Of a DNA stretch of 64,000 nt, positions 20,506-30,670 are shown piece by piece. The stretch's first letter is position 1, and the number at the start of each line of letters is the position of its first letter. The stretch spans positions 20,870,058 through 20,934,057 of the forward strand of contig CM049310.1 in NCBI GenBank assembly GCA_026874595.1. The letters run 5' to 3'. Source of the DNA: Sipunculus nudus (lineage: Eukaryota > Annelida > Sipuncula > Golfingiida > Sipunculidae). The notes below the pieces were generated by a model. It worked only from the letters and a program-made list of their open reading frames with translations. It was not told the origin of the DNA and did no database searches. Position numbers and translations under genes: made by a program.

Positions 20506-21843
20506 ATGCCCGTTCCCACACAATGCTTCCAATTTATCTCATGTGACCTTATAGGCCCATTTATTGCAAGTGAGAATGACAATAGATATGTTCTTACAGT
20601 CATTGACCACCTCAGTTCATTCTTAGAGGTCTTCCCCATCCCAGATAAAACATGCAAATCTGTATGGACAGCTCTGCACCAGCAGTACTTTGCTCGCTAC
20701 GGCACACCTAAAACCATCCTTACAGATAATGGCCTGGAATTTAATGCTAGAGCATGGGAACAATACCTTAATGAACTGGGCATCGAGCACAGAAAATCCA
20801 CTGCTTATCACCCACAATCAAATGGAAAAATTGAGAGAGTCAATCGGACAGTAAAGGAACTCCTGTCCAGGATACTTGCAAATAACCCTGAACAATGGGA
20901 ATCTGCCCTCAGTGATGTACAATGGGCCCACAACAGTTCCCATAATGAAGCTACAGGTAATAGCCCATATTTTGTGGTATTCGGGAGACACCCAAATGCT
21001 CCATTACGCCACATCAACCCAAATGTTGCTTACACATTAACTGACAGAATACAAAGGATGCACAGCATCTGGCTTGAGACGCAAGCCCACATTCAAGCTA
21101 GCCGCATACCAGACAGGTTGAGGTCAGAAAAAAAAGCTTCTGCACCAGAACTGGCAGACAATACCCCAGTTTTACTAAAAGCAGAGAACCCTCTGACTTT
21201 TACTGCTAAATGTGACCCCAACTGGGTGATCACACGGCAGCGAAACACTACCTGTCACATCCAGAACCAACAAACTGGTGCAACAAAGAAAGTGCATCGC
21301 TCAAAAATTGCACATGCACCAATCAATGCTGACTGGACCATGATCAACACAAAAAGGCCATCCCACAAACGTCACATTCGCAAAGACTCGAAAAAAATCC
21401 CTGTTCTGTCCCAGCAAACAGACAGATTGCCAAGAAAAGGCAGACTTTCCGCTAAGCGCCCTGGTAACATACGTTTTACTAATCCTTTCGCCTGGAATGG
21501 TGAAACACCGAACTGTTACGAATGTGCACGAGCTGGTCATGTTGCGGATGACTGCGACATTCGATTATACAGGGTTCAACAGGGAGATCACTCAGGCATT
21601 CCCCCTAAATCTCTAAATAGAATTCGGGCCCGGCTGAATAGGTCTAGCAAAGGAAAATCTCCCCTAGATAAACTGTGCCCATCAAGGAATAAACAAAGCC
21701 CTACACACATCAATGATGAACCTGTAGCAGGCCCATCACAGGCTTATATACATAAGCCCACAGTTCTTAGACGTAGTAGCAGGAATACTAGAAAACTAAA
21801 CTACACACGCCTTCATGAACAAGGCTATGAACATGACTACTAG
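20506..21843 (+). CDS. pol: Pol part 2 of element 2 (integrase) with C-terminal zinc knuckle
   Basis: 445 codons from the first ATG; the frame is open further upstream to the 9-A run and there contains the two cysteines of the integrase zinc domain. The DDE core is present: first Asp in a CDLIGPF context, LTDNG near residue 73, and the Glu in a GKIERVNR context. The C-terminal ~150 residues are basic. They contain a second, canonical CCHC knuckle (C337-x2-C-x4-H-x4-C350), which is not usual in a gypsy integrase. There is no chromodomain. Expression as part of Pol would need a second -1 shift or repair of a one-base loss. Confidence 0.88.
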   Translation: MPVPTQCFQFISCDLIGPFIASENDNRYVLTVIDHLSSFLEVFPIPDKTCKSVWTALHQQYFARYGTPKTILTDNGLEFNARAWEQYLNELGIEHRKSTAYHPQSNGKIERVNRTVKELLSRILANNPEQWESALSDVQWAHNSSHNEATGNSPYFVVFGRHPNAPLRHINPNVAYTLTDRIQRMHSIWLETQAHIQASRIPDRLRSEKKASAPELADNTPVLLKAENPLTFTAKCDPNWVITRQRNTTCHIQNQQTGATKKVHRSKIAHAPINADWTMINTKRPSHKRHIRKDSKKIPVLSQQTDRLPRKGRLSAKRPGNIRFTNPFAWNGETPNCYECARAGHVADDCDIRLYRVQQGDHSGIPPKSLNRIRARLNRSSKGKSPLDKLCPSRNKQSPTHINDEPVAGPSQAYIHKPTVLRRSSRNTRKLNYTRLHEQGYEHDY

Positions 21844-21875
21844 ACAACCTTACCTATCAACCCTTACATATTTTC

Positions 21876-21877
21876 AG
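21876..21877 (+). promoter_or_regulatory. Candidate splice acceptor before env of element 2
   Basis: CCCTTACATATTTTCAG ends at 21877, 53 bases before the env ATG. Together with the LTR donor it fits a spliced env mRNA. Confidence 0.45.
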
Positions 21878-21930
21878 ATTGTGGGAGACACTGTTAACAA
21901 AAGAAGGCCAATTTTAAATACGCATCAAAC

Positions 21931-23724
21931 ATGGCACCCCCTGTCCCCGTGTTGGTTTGGCTGTGTCTTCTGGGCTACTCCCAAGCTGCACTTTCAGGTA
22001 ATGTCTCAACACTTTTCAACTTTACTCCCATAAGACATGGTATTGTTGTCCATGAACAAGGGGAATGTTTCCATGAGAAAGGTTCATGGTCACTGTTGGT
22101 TGTTTCTCCGCATCCAACCCTACATAACAACGTCTTGGAAACTCTGTTGACGTTTAATGCCTCCATCCAACGGGCTAAAACATATGACCGTTCATATCCT
22201 CTCTGGACACGGAAAATCAATAGGCTAATAAAGTATGTGCAAAACCATGACGCTTTACATAGGCAAAAACGGGGACTGTTAGATTTTGTGGGAGAATTCT
22301 CAAAATCCCTGTTTGGGATAGCAACTCAAAAAGATTTGGAAACGTTCAGAGAGGCATTTAAAAAATTGGCTAAGTCACAAGAGGACACTATCAGTATCTC
22401 TAAGAAAATGGTCACAGCAGTTAATGAGATAACAGTAGTCGCTAATGAGCATTCAAACCAACTAGCCCTACTTAACAGTACTTTAAATCTCTGGAAAAAT
22501 TCATTAGAATATAACTTAAGAACATTGGCTGGCACTACAAAATTATTACAACATGCTCGGGAAATGGACTTACACATTGATTACATTGAGGATATTGTCC
22601 AAGAATATAGACTAGCATGTGAAGTATATAAACTAAAAAGTGCATCTGTTATGCACGGGTATATCTCTCCAGATGTTCTCCCCATGAAATATTTAGAACC
22701 AGCCCGCAACAAGATTTCAGCTCTTGGGTTTGGAATACCCCCGCCAGGGTGGATATATAGAAATGTCAAGGCTCACCTTGTATCTGCGTCAAATCTAACT
22801 TTAAAATATGCTATCAAAATTCCAGTTTTCGAGAAAAACCCATACTTATGCTATAACCTCCACTCATGGCCTTTACCTATCAAGCCAAATTTTGCTATCA
22901 CCTTTAAGATTGTGACCTCAGTCGCAATAAACATGCAGCAACAAATCTTATTCATTCCAAGAAACTGCTCAGGGCCTAGCCCTTTTCTCTGTAAGGGTAC
23001 CCCGGTACTCTCAGAATCACACTACAGGTGTGAACAGGCAATAATCCATGGCAACCAAGCACTCAGGAAACACTGCCTGTTCAAATTGGTACATTTTAAT
23101 ATTTCTCAGGTTTTCCGGCCATCCCCTCTACACACTGTTCTTAGCTTTGCCGGAAAACCTTTATCACTGCACTGTATGCACAAGCGGCCCTCAAAAGTGG
23201 CCCTGCAGCCAGGAGTTTATTCTATATTCCTACACCATACATGCTTCTTATTTGGCCCTTCATGGCACATTCAAGGTTTGCTAACAGAAGCTTCGATAAT
23301 CGATCTGCCAGTGCTCTCTTTCAATGTCAACCTGTCAGCCCCCATTAGAAATACAGATTTAATAACATTGAAACACCTGGCTGCCATCCCAAGCTGGCAC
23401 AGCTTCAAAAATTTATCCCTCATTCCACCTATAGAATCAACGGGTCTCACATTATTTGACTTTTCAGACCCATCTGACTGGTTTTCCTGGATTTCTATTA
23501 TGCTCCTTATGATAGCAGGGGCTGTAGGCCTTATCGTTCTTTACAAATTTAAACACATCCTCCCCACATGCAGCCCAAAGGCCTGTAGCAAGCAACAACA
23601 AGATAATTCAGACAGTACTCTAGATTCCAAGCCGCATCACGACCTTCAGCCGCCCCAGTCAGGGAATTTGTACCCAAATCTTGAGAGAGACTCCCAAATA
23701 CAACATACCTCCGACATTGTGTAA
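21931..23724 (+). CDS. env: Envelope fusion protein of element 2 (baculovirus F/errantivirus type)
   Basis: 597 residues. It has a hydrophobic signal peptide (about 1-20), a furin-type site RQKR at 111-114, and immediately after it a glycine/phenylalanine-containing segment ending in SLFG with the spacing typical of F-type fusion peptides. A long helical region (about 130-200), numerous N-glycosylation sites and cysteines follow. A single membrane anchor lies near residues 517-540, then a short cytoplasmic tail. This is the layout of the baculovirus F / errantivirus Env family, a class I-like membrane fusion protein. The frame is uninterrupted. Assignment is by layout and motif pattern; no database search was made. 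Confidence 0.82.
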   Translation: MAPPVPVLVWLCLLGYSQAALSGNVSTLFNFTPIRHGIVVHEQGECFHEKGSWSLLVVSPHPTLHNNVLETLLTFNASIQRAKTYDRSYPLWTRKINRLIKYVQNHDALHRQKRGLLDFVGEFSKSLFGIATQKDLETFREAFKKLAKSQEDTISISKKMVTAVNEITVVANEHSNQLALLNSTLNLWKNSLEYNLRTLAGTTKLLQHAREMDLHIDYIEDIVQEYRLACEVYKLKSASVMHGYISPDVLPMKYLEPARNKISALGFGIPPPGWIYRNVKAHLVSASNLTLKYAIKIPVFEKNPYLCYNLHSWPLPIKPNFAITFKIVTSVAINMQQQILFIPRNCSGPSPFLCKGTPVLSESHYRCEQAIIHGNQALRKHCLFKLVHFNISQVFRPSPLHTVLSFAGKPLSLHCMHKRPSKVALQPGVYSIFLHHTCFLFGPSWHIQGLLTEASIIDLPVLSFNVNLSAPIRNTDLITLKHLAAIPSWHSFKNLSLIPPIESTGLTLFDFSDPSDWFSWISIMLLMIAGAVGLIVLYKFKHILPTCSPKACSKQQQDNSDSTLDSKPHHDLQPPQSGNLYPNLERDSQIQHTSDIV

Positions 23725-24833
23725 ACTGACAAATTATTGCCCAATGACTTACTGACCCCTACTGTGTCATCTCTGCCAAAACTCCATGCTGACACTCCCC
23801 TGTATATAAATATATATTAAAAAAAAAAAATACATAAATAAATAAATATAAATAAATAAAAAAAAAAAAAAAAAATAGATAGCATTGTATAGAAAACACC
23901 CGACGCCATGTGCGGTTAGAATGATTTGTACAAACAATGTGTCTTATTATTCCCTTTTAAGTTTCAGATTGCACACTAGAGGGCGCCAAGGTCAATCCCA
24001 TGATGTTTATATTTTGTTTTCTCTTTTGCAGCATCAACAAACACATGGTAACCCCTGGTCAAATCACTATAAAAAAAAAGGGGGGGGAAAAGATACTGCT
24101 GCTCTTGTCTTTCGTTTCAGGTGTGCCTATCCTTCCATGAACAAGCGGTCTCCTTATTCCTGAAAGTCATTGTCAACAAACATTGCCGTCTCACCAGTGA
24201 CACCCTGTGACCTGTGCCAACGTTCACAACAGCCAGAAAATGTGGACCCTCTTCCTGAATACTTTCTCCAAAATTAGTTAAGGCTTATGGCGCCACCAAA
24301 TGAACTGAAAATGTAAACTTAACATCCTATGGATCTAAAGTGCACTAAAGGACGTCAAGCACAAACTCTAACGGCAAATGCCCGCCTTTCATGTATAAAT
24401 ATATATATATATGTATGTGTGTGTAGGTATAGGTGTGTGTGTATATATATATGTATGTATATGCGTATATGTATATGTGTATATAAATATATATACTTGA
24501 TTTATCACTGGACACCTTGTATACCATGATTTTATGTCACTTATATCTTATGTATTCTCAAATAAAGGTTACCTCCCTAAACTCCCACAACACTCATCAG
24601 ACTGCTACTCCCTTGTTTTTCCTATAGTACTGCGTAGGGAGATAACACTCCCTGCCCGCTGTTGAAGCACTGGACAAACCTACCTCCCCCTCCCCACTTG
24701 GGAGTTAGGGTTGGGTAGCCGGCTTGCAGCCTTTACACAGACTATGGGGCCCTGTAAAAACACACCTCCAGCTGGTGACGTACTAGGACTGCGACCACAA
24801 AATTTTCCACTATAGTGATAAAATTTTCCCCAT
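23725..24833 (+). other. 3' non-coding part of element 2
   Basis: No gene. It contains an A/T-rich tract (23818-23878) and a TA/TG microsatellite (24399-24497), then about 350 bp up to the polypurine tract. Short frames here are low-complexity. Confidence 0.6.
24399..24497. repeat. TA/TG microsatellite
   Basis: Interrupted runs of TATATA and GTGTGT. It lies within the 3' untranslated part of element 2. Confidence 0.8.
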
Positions 24834-24845
24834 AGGAGGGAAGGA
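24834..24845 (+). other. Polypurine tract of element 2
   Basis: AGGAGGGAAGGA immediately precedes the 3' LTR. Confidence 0.75.
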
Positions 24846-25282
24846 TGTAGCATCCCACTCTACATGATGCTTAACCTTTGCTCTTATTGACCTCTTGTTG
24901 ACCAGGGCGGGGCATGCTGATGACTGACAGTCACCAGTTATGCCCTGACCAATCACCAGGCAGTGGGTACTTTACCCTGCCTTCCACAGATAGCATAAAA
25001 CTAGGCATTACTGACTGATTCGGCCTCTTTGGACCTGAGCATCAAGAAGAGTCGGTTCGTGCAGTGCACACCATCTTCGCTCGACCGGTGCAGTCCTAGG
25101 TATGTGTATACTACTATCTTAGATAACTTAGCAGTCACCATAATGCAGTCTTGATAATGTGTGAGTGTAGGCTCTGTATATATAACCAATACAAACTTGT
25201 TGTGGTTCTTTCAATTTTCCCTAAGTGGTAAGACCCAATATATTTACATTCCCAAATTACAGTATTTTAAGAAAATACTACA
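24846..25282 (+). repeat. 3' LTR of element 2
   Basis: 437 bp, identical by eye to the 5' LTR; followed by the CCTG target copy. Confidence 0.92.
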
Positions 25283-25286
25283 CCTG

Positions 25287-26062
25287 AATGTACCGACCCA
25301 GTTACATGCAATTACTGTCACCCTTTCCGCTAGAGGCCGTTAACGTTTCTATTCAAAACGAACCTCAAGGTTATAGGCTCTGTGGGACAGTCAGGACTAT
25401 TTTTCTCAACTGTCAAACTTTAAAATTAAAATTTTACACATTTCAAGGAAACACCTGTTTCAACACGAATGTCGCACGAATCTCGGGCAACATTCGTGTT
25501 GGCATTTTGCGACACATGAAATTTTTGCGCATATTTCGCGAATAACGTTACGATCGATCGTCCTCGAGACCTTCGTACATGTATATGTCTTGCGATTAAC
25601 TTTCGACCGGTGATCCGACCGACACCGTTTGGGAAGTATATAAATGCCTTGAAATGCACTGAAGTGCTTTGCTAGCGTCAGTTCTTGCCCAGAATTCAGT
25701 GATGACCAGAAGATTGACCAGCAAGCCCTCAAACCTGTCCAGACTGCGTGGCCATACATGTATATGAAGAGAACGCTTTTGATATTGAAGAAGAAGAGAA
25801 TGTAAAGAACGCCGTGCGACATTCATGCGACATTTGTACATATGTCGCGCGGTTATCTTGCGACCGACGTTCTCACGTAGTATGCAAATTGGTCATAAAT
25901 ATATAGGTCGAGAAATGATTGGAAGAACTTCGATCGCTTTGCTTAAGCAGGGTTTTTACGAGGCATGCGAACGATTCGCGAAGGATGCGATCATGCGAGT
26001 ATATATTGAACAAAAATGGCAATGTCCAACATTCGTATTTTAGGTTCCAAAAGTTCACCAAA
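25287..26062. other. Non-coding region with CGCGA/TCGCG-rich motifs
   Basis: No gene recognised. From 25460 to 26010 there are many short direct and inverted variants of GCGACATTCG, GTACATATGTC and TTGCGACCG. They suggest a decayed repeat element, but no ends could be defined. Confidence 0.4.
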
Positions 26063-29000
26063 TAGTCCGAGGGCTGAGGGGGGTCCTGTGTGCAATCGTA
26101 TGTCCCCTAATTTTTACTTCTGATCCAGGTAGGACACCTTTAGAGGAGTTACAAAAACTTGGGAAGACATCCTGGATCGCGGGCAGAAAGGGTGAAATTC
26201 AAGATGGCGTCCAAGATGGCCGCCGTACCACCATAAAATCATACATAACTCAAAAAGTAATTGGATAGGGGATGATTTTGGTGTCTTTGCCTATGTTTTC
26301 AATGTCAAGGAATTTATTGAAACCATTTCCAAGAAAATACCGTACTTGGTTTCGATGATATTCAATATGGCTGCCAATATAGCCGCCGTACCATAAAATC
26401 ATACATAACTCGAAAATTATTTGAGGTAGGGGAATGATTTTGGTGTCTTTGCCTATGTTTTCAGTGTCAAGATATCTATTGAAACCATTTCCAAGACAGT
26501 ACCGTGTATGGTTACGGTGATATTCAATATGGCTGCCAATATGGCCGCCAGACCATAAAATCATACATAACTCAAAAAGTAATTGAGGTAGGGGTATGAT
26601 TTTGGTGTCTTTGCCTATGTTTTCAGGGTCAAGGAATCTGTTGAAAACATTTCCAAGACAGTACCGTATTTGGTTACGGGGATATTCAATATGGCTACCA
26701 ATATGGCCGCAGTACCATTGAATCGCATATGACAAGCCAAGGAATCAAGGTAGGGGATTGATTTTGGTGTTATCGTCTATGTTTTTCAGGGCCCAGGAGA
26801 CTATTTAAATTATCCTCAAGACTATACTGTTTTTGATTCTGGGGATATTTAATATGGCTGTCAATATGGCCATTGTATATTTGAACATGTATGACACTCC
26901 ATGGAATAGAGGTATAGGGGTGTGATTATGGTATCTTTGCCCCTGTTGTCAGGGTCAAAGAATCTACTGTAACCAAATCCAAGTCAATACCGTATTTGGT
27001 TATTGTGATATTCAATATGGCTGCAAATACGGCTTCTTAACAGTTAAGTCATGTCTGACAAGCCAAGGAATTAAGGTTGGGGATTCAGTTTGGTATCTTT
27101 GCCTATGTTTTCAATGTGTGGGATTCTTGAAATTATTTTAAAGAAAATTGATTTTTGTTTGGTTTTGGTGCCAATATAAGTTTCTTTGATAACTGCTAAA
27201 ATTCATGTACATCTAACATATTGTGTGCTCAAATCATGTTCTTTCACAAGTCTTGGGAAACATAGGTCCCATTGACTTCATTTTTTTTATGTCCAAGGAT
27301 ACATTACAATGATCTCCCTTTAGCTAAGAATTTTTTTTATATCAAACATTTAAGACTGATGCCCTGTCTGACTTTCTGGGTGCTCAAAATTAGATTTGCT
27401 GCTTGTAGCTCACAAAATATAGATCACCATGACCCAGTTTCAATTGTTGATTGAGATTTAGGGTGGACCTAAAATTTTATGTGAGAAGATTCTAGGTCAA
27501 ACTGTAATGATTTGTACCAATCTGACTAAGTGTTAAATTCGTGTTTTTTCCTTTAGCTCACAGCATTAAGATTACAGTGATTTAGTTTAGGGATTCGACA
27601 AAAACATTCCAAAGACCTCTCTGGATGTTATATTAGAATGCTCTAATACCTAATTTCAGGTTTCAAAGGAGATTTGCCCAGAACTTCCCCGGATGTTAGG
27701 TTTAAATATTCAAGGGTTTACGGACACCATTTGAACCCAGTCAGACTGTCTGGGTGTTCAAGATCATCTTTTAGCCCTGTAGCTTGCAGAATATATGTCA
27801 CGATGAATTAACTTTAGATTTCCTTGAAGATATTCCCAGAAGCTCCATTGTTGCGTTAGAGGATTCTGGCCTATTAGATACTATAAGTGCCAATCTGACA
27901 TTCAGGGTGCACAAATCATTTTTTGGTTCCTGTAGCCGGTAGAATATAAATCACAGGGACCTAATTTCTTGTTTATAAGGATATTTGCCTAGGCATATGA
28001 CGAACAGTCTGCTGAGCTAAAAGAACAACAAACATGAAAAAATGACAGAATTTGAGACAATTCCAGAGCAAAAGATGTTCTGCTAGTTGAACAATCGCAT
28101 ATGCCAACAGGCTGTATTGTTGGTGTCACGACATAAATAATAAAAATTAATGTTACCACCTTTCGGGAACTATTTGAACAGTTCCTGGGTTGGTGCTCGG
28201 ATATGTGTCAAATTGCACAATGTATAGGTTTCATTTTTTACTCTTATATTAAGGTATCTGTGAAAGACAAAGGCGCATATTGAAAACTCCTGTTCTTGTT
28301 AGCAATATTTCTCTGGACACCAAACAACTAAGGGATCTGGACAGTTTCTCTCCATCAGCAAATTATAAAATTAAACTTGAAGCTTTCCTCAGAAAGTGTC
28401 CAGTGAAATATTTTTTTACTCAGAAAGACCTGCATGAGTGCACACTAGAATAGTGCAGGTTGGTTAATATTTCCCTTAAGACACAGTCAGTCAGAAAATG
28501 GATCGCTCACACATCATCCTGAATTAGTCTCTGATCATGAAGAGGCGGATGTCCCAATCATTCCTCTTGTCCTCTTTTGGGGTAAGAAATGAGCTGAAAC
28601 AGATAGTTATCATCGCTGGTAAAACAAATGTGATTGTACGTGTATTGTGCTTTTTACATCTGTTTGTGTCAAGTGGACTTAAGGAACTGTGGCTCAGAGG
28701 GAGAACTGGAGACAAAAACCGAGGTATATTCCAATTCATGATCTGACAGAAGAGTCGGCCAGCTTATATTTATGCAAATTTCAAGCAAGTAAACGCACCC
28801 ATGAAAAATCGAAATGTGGAAAGTTGCACACAATAGAGCTGAATAAGTTATGATGGACTTGGTACCCATTAGATATGAAACTTGCATGCAAAGAGATATG
28901 TATTATCCGTTGATATATGTTGATTTCATCAATTCTAACATCAAAAACTTATAATTAACTATTTGTCAATCTTGAAGACCCCCAAATCAATCACCAAGCT

Positions 29001-30177
29001 GCATTCCTTGGTTAATTTTGGATGATTCAATGACATGGCCGCCATATCGGAGCCATATTGAATTCCACTTAAGCCTGAAAAGATACCGGCCTGATGATGA
29101 TTTTTGTAGTTTTTTTACCATTGAAAATTTAACAAAAGACAACAAAATCAATCTTGTCTCGATTCTTAAGTGAGTTACTCGTGATTCAATTGTGCAGCTG
29201 CTATATTGGAAGCCATAATGGTAACAATGTTGAATTTTACCATACCCAATACGGTATTGTCTTAAGTTTCAATAGATCCTTTAACCCTTAAAACATAGGC
29301 AAGACATAGAAATATCATCCCCTACTTTAAATCCTTGGATTGTCATACATGATCCAAAGGGCAATTGGTTGCTCTCTTTGCAGCCATATTAAATAACCCC
29401 TTCACCAGAAAAAGCATAGTCTTGAAAATGATAAATAGAGACTCCTGGGCCCTAAAACATAGAAGATAACACCAAAATCAACCCCCTTTACCTTGATTCC
29501 TTGGCTTGTCAAATGCAATTCAATGGTACAGCAGCAATATATATTGGCAGCCATATTGAATTTCACCGAAACCAAATAGGGTATTGTCTTCGAAATGGGT
29601 TCTATAGATTCCCTGACCTTGAAAACATAGGCAAAGACTCCAAAGTCATTCCCTTATCTCAATTACTTTTTGAGTTATGTATGATTTTATGGTACGGGGG
29701 CCATATTGGCAGCCATATTGAATATCACTGTAACCAAATACTGTTTTGTCTTTGAAATAGTTTCAATAGATCCTTCGACATTGAAAACATAGGCAAAGAC
29801 ATCAAAATCATTCCCCTACCTCACTTTTTGAGTTATGTATGATTTTATGGTACGTCAGCCATATTGGCAGCCATATTGAATATCACCAAAACCAAAAACC
29901 GAATTGTCTTGGAAATGGTTTCAATAGATTCCTTGATCCTGAAAACATAGGCAAAGACACCAAAATCATTCCCCTACCTCAATTACTTTTCGAGTTATAT
30001 ATGATCCAATGGTTCGGCAGCCATCTTGGACGCCATCTTGAATTTCACCCTTTCTGCCCACGATCCAGGATGTCTACCCAAGTTTATTTTACTCCCATAA
30101 GGGTGTCCTACCTGGATCAGAAGTCAAATTTAGGGGACATATGATTGCACACAGGACTCCCCTCAGCCCCAGGACTA
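26063..30177. mobile_element. Foldback-like element with tandemly repeated arms
   Basis: The two ends are inverted copies: 26063-26220 (TAGTCC..., GGGTCCTGTGTGCAATC, ATCCAGGTAGGACACC, AAGATGGCGTCCAAGATGG) matches the reverse complement of about 30010-30177. The similarity continues inward for about 1.1 kb (to about 27130 on the left and 28965 on the right). Each arm is built of six or seven ~163-bp subrepeats carrying ATATGGCTGCCAATATGGCC and TTGGTGTCTTTGCCTATG. The subrepeats are in the same order in both arms. The central ~1.8 kb has no transposase. Long inverted arms made of tandem repeats are the mark of Foldback-type elements. TA may be the target site (TA-GTCC...GGAC-TA). Confidence 0.78.
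27131..28964. other. Central loop of the Foldback-like element
   Basis: No coding region or RNA gene recognised; AT-rich unique-looking sequence. Confidence 0.45.
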
Positions 30178-30440
30178 AAACTTGCGCGGGGGTTCGGTAG
30201 CGTCGTCATTTGTTCACGGGATTTGCTTTTAGTTCGGCGGGAAATAAAAAAAAAGTTTGAAATTTCTTGCGAACGTTTCCAGCATCCCGGGTCATGCATG
30301 ATTTTCTCGTGATTTGCACTCGAAAATGTCTATGTCGATCATTTATTAGCCGTACTGTAGGCCCTAACAGCCAGCAATCTGGTCGTAATGTCAGAGGGCC
30401 AAGGGATCGAGAGATACAGTATAATGACAATGCAACTGGG
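30178..30440. other. Unassigned non-coding stretch
   Basis: No gene seen. The motif TAATGTCAGAGGGCC (30389) recurs at 32656, so part of this may belong to a repeat. Confidence 0.35.
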
Positions 30441-30670
30441 TCTAGGTGCGGCCCGGGGGGGGGGGGGGGGGGTCGGGGGTCGAGACCATCCCCCTGCTCT
30501 CAACCAACGACCCTTTTTTTTAGACAAATCTTATGCATGACAGGGGTTTTGGGGTCGAGAATCCCCCCCCCCCTCTTAACCAAGGACCCTTTTTTTTTTA
30601 GACAATTTTTATGCATGAAACCCGTTGAACCCTTCCTACAAAAATTCCTGGATCCGCGCCTGGGGTCGGT
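30441..30670. repeat. Imperfect direct repeat next to a poly-G run
   Basis: Two ~90-bp copies share GGGGTCGAGA, CAACCA(A)GGACCC, a T run and AGACAA..TTATGCATGA. The first is preceded by a run of about 20 G. The region ends in TGGATCCGCGCC, which resembles ends of MITE-like elements. Confidence 0.5.

Larger units (their letters stand above)
14956..25282 (+). mobile_element. LTR element 2: errantivirus-like Ty3/gypsy element with env
   Basis: The element is 10,327 bp. The 437-bp LTRs (14956-15392, 24846-25282) are identical by eye, and CCTG flanks both sides (14952-14955, 25283-25286). The order is LTR, primer site, 1.5-kb leader, gag, protease-RT-RNase H in the -1 frame, integrase in a further -1 frame, envelope, polypurine tract, LTR. 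The combination of Ty3/gypsy pol and a fusion-type envelope defines an errantivirus-like endogenous retrovirus. Identical LTRs mean a very recent insertion, yet pol is interrupted at a 9-A run (20420-20428). That break may be a mutation, a programmed shift or a homopolymer sequencing error. Confidence 0.92.

Noticed and set aside
26250-26735. 161-codon minus frame and matching plus frames near 29.5-30.1 kb
   Set aside because: They come from the repeat arms of the Foldback-like element; the protein is just the repeated unit translated.
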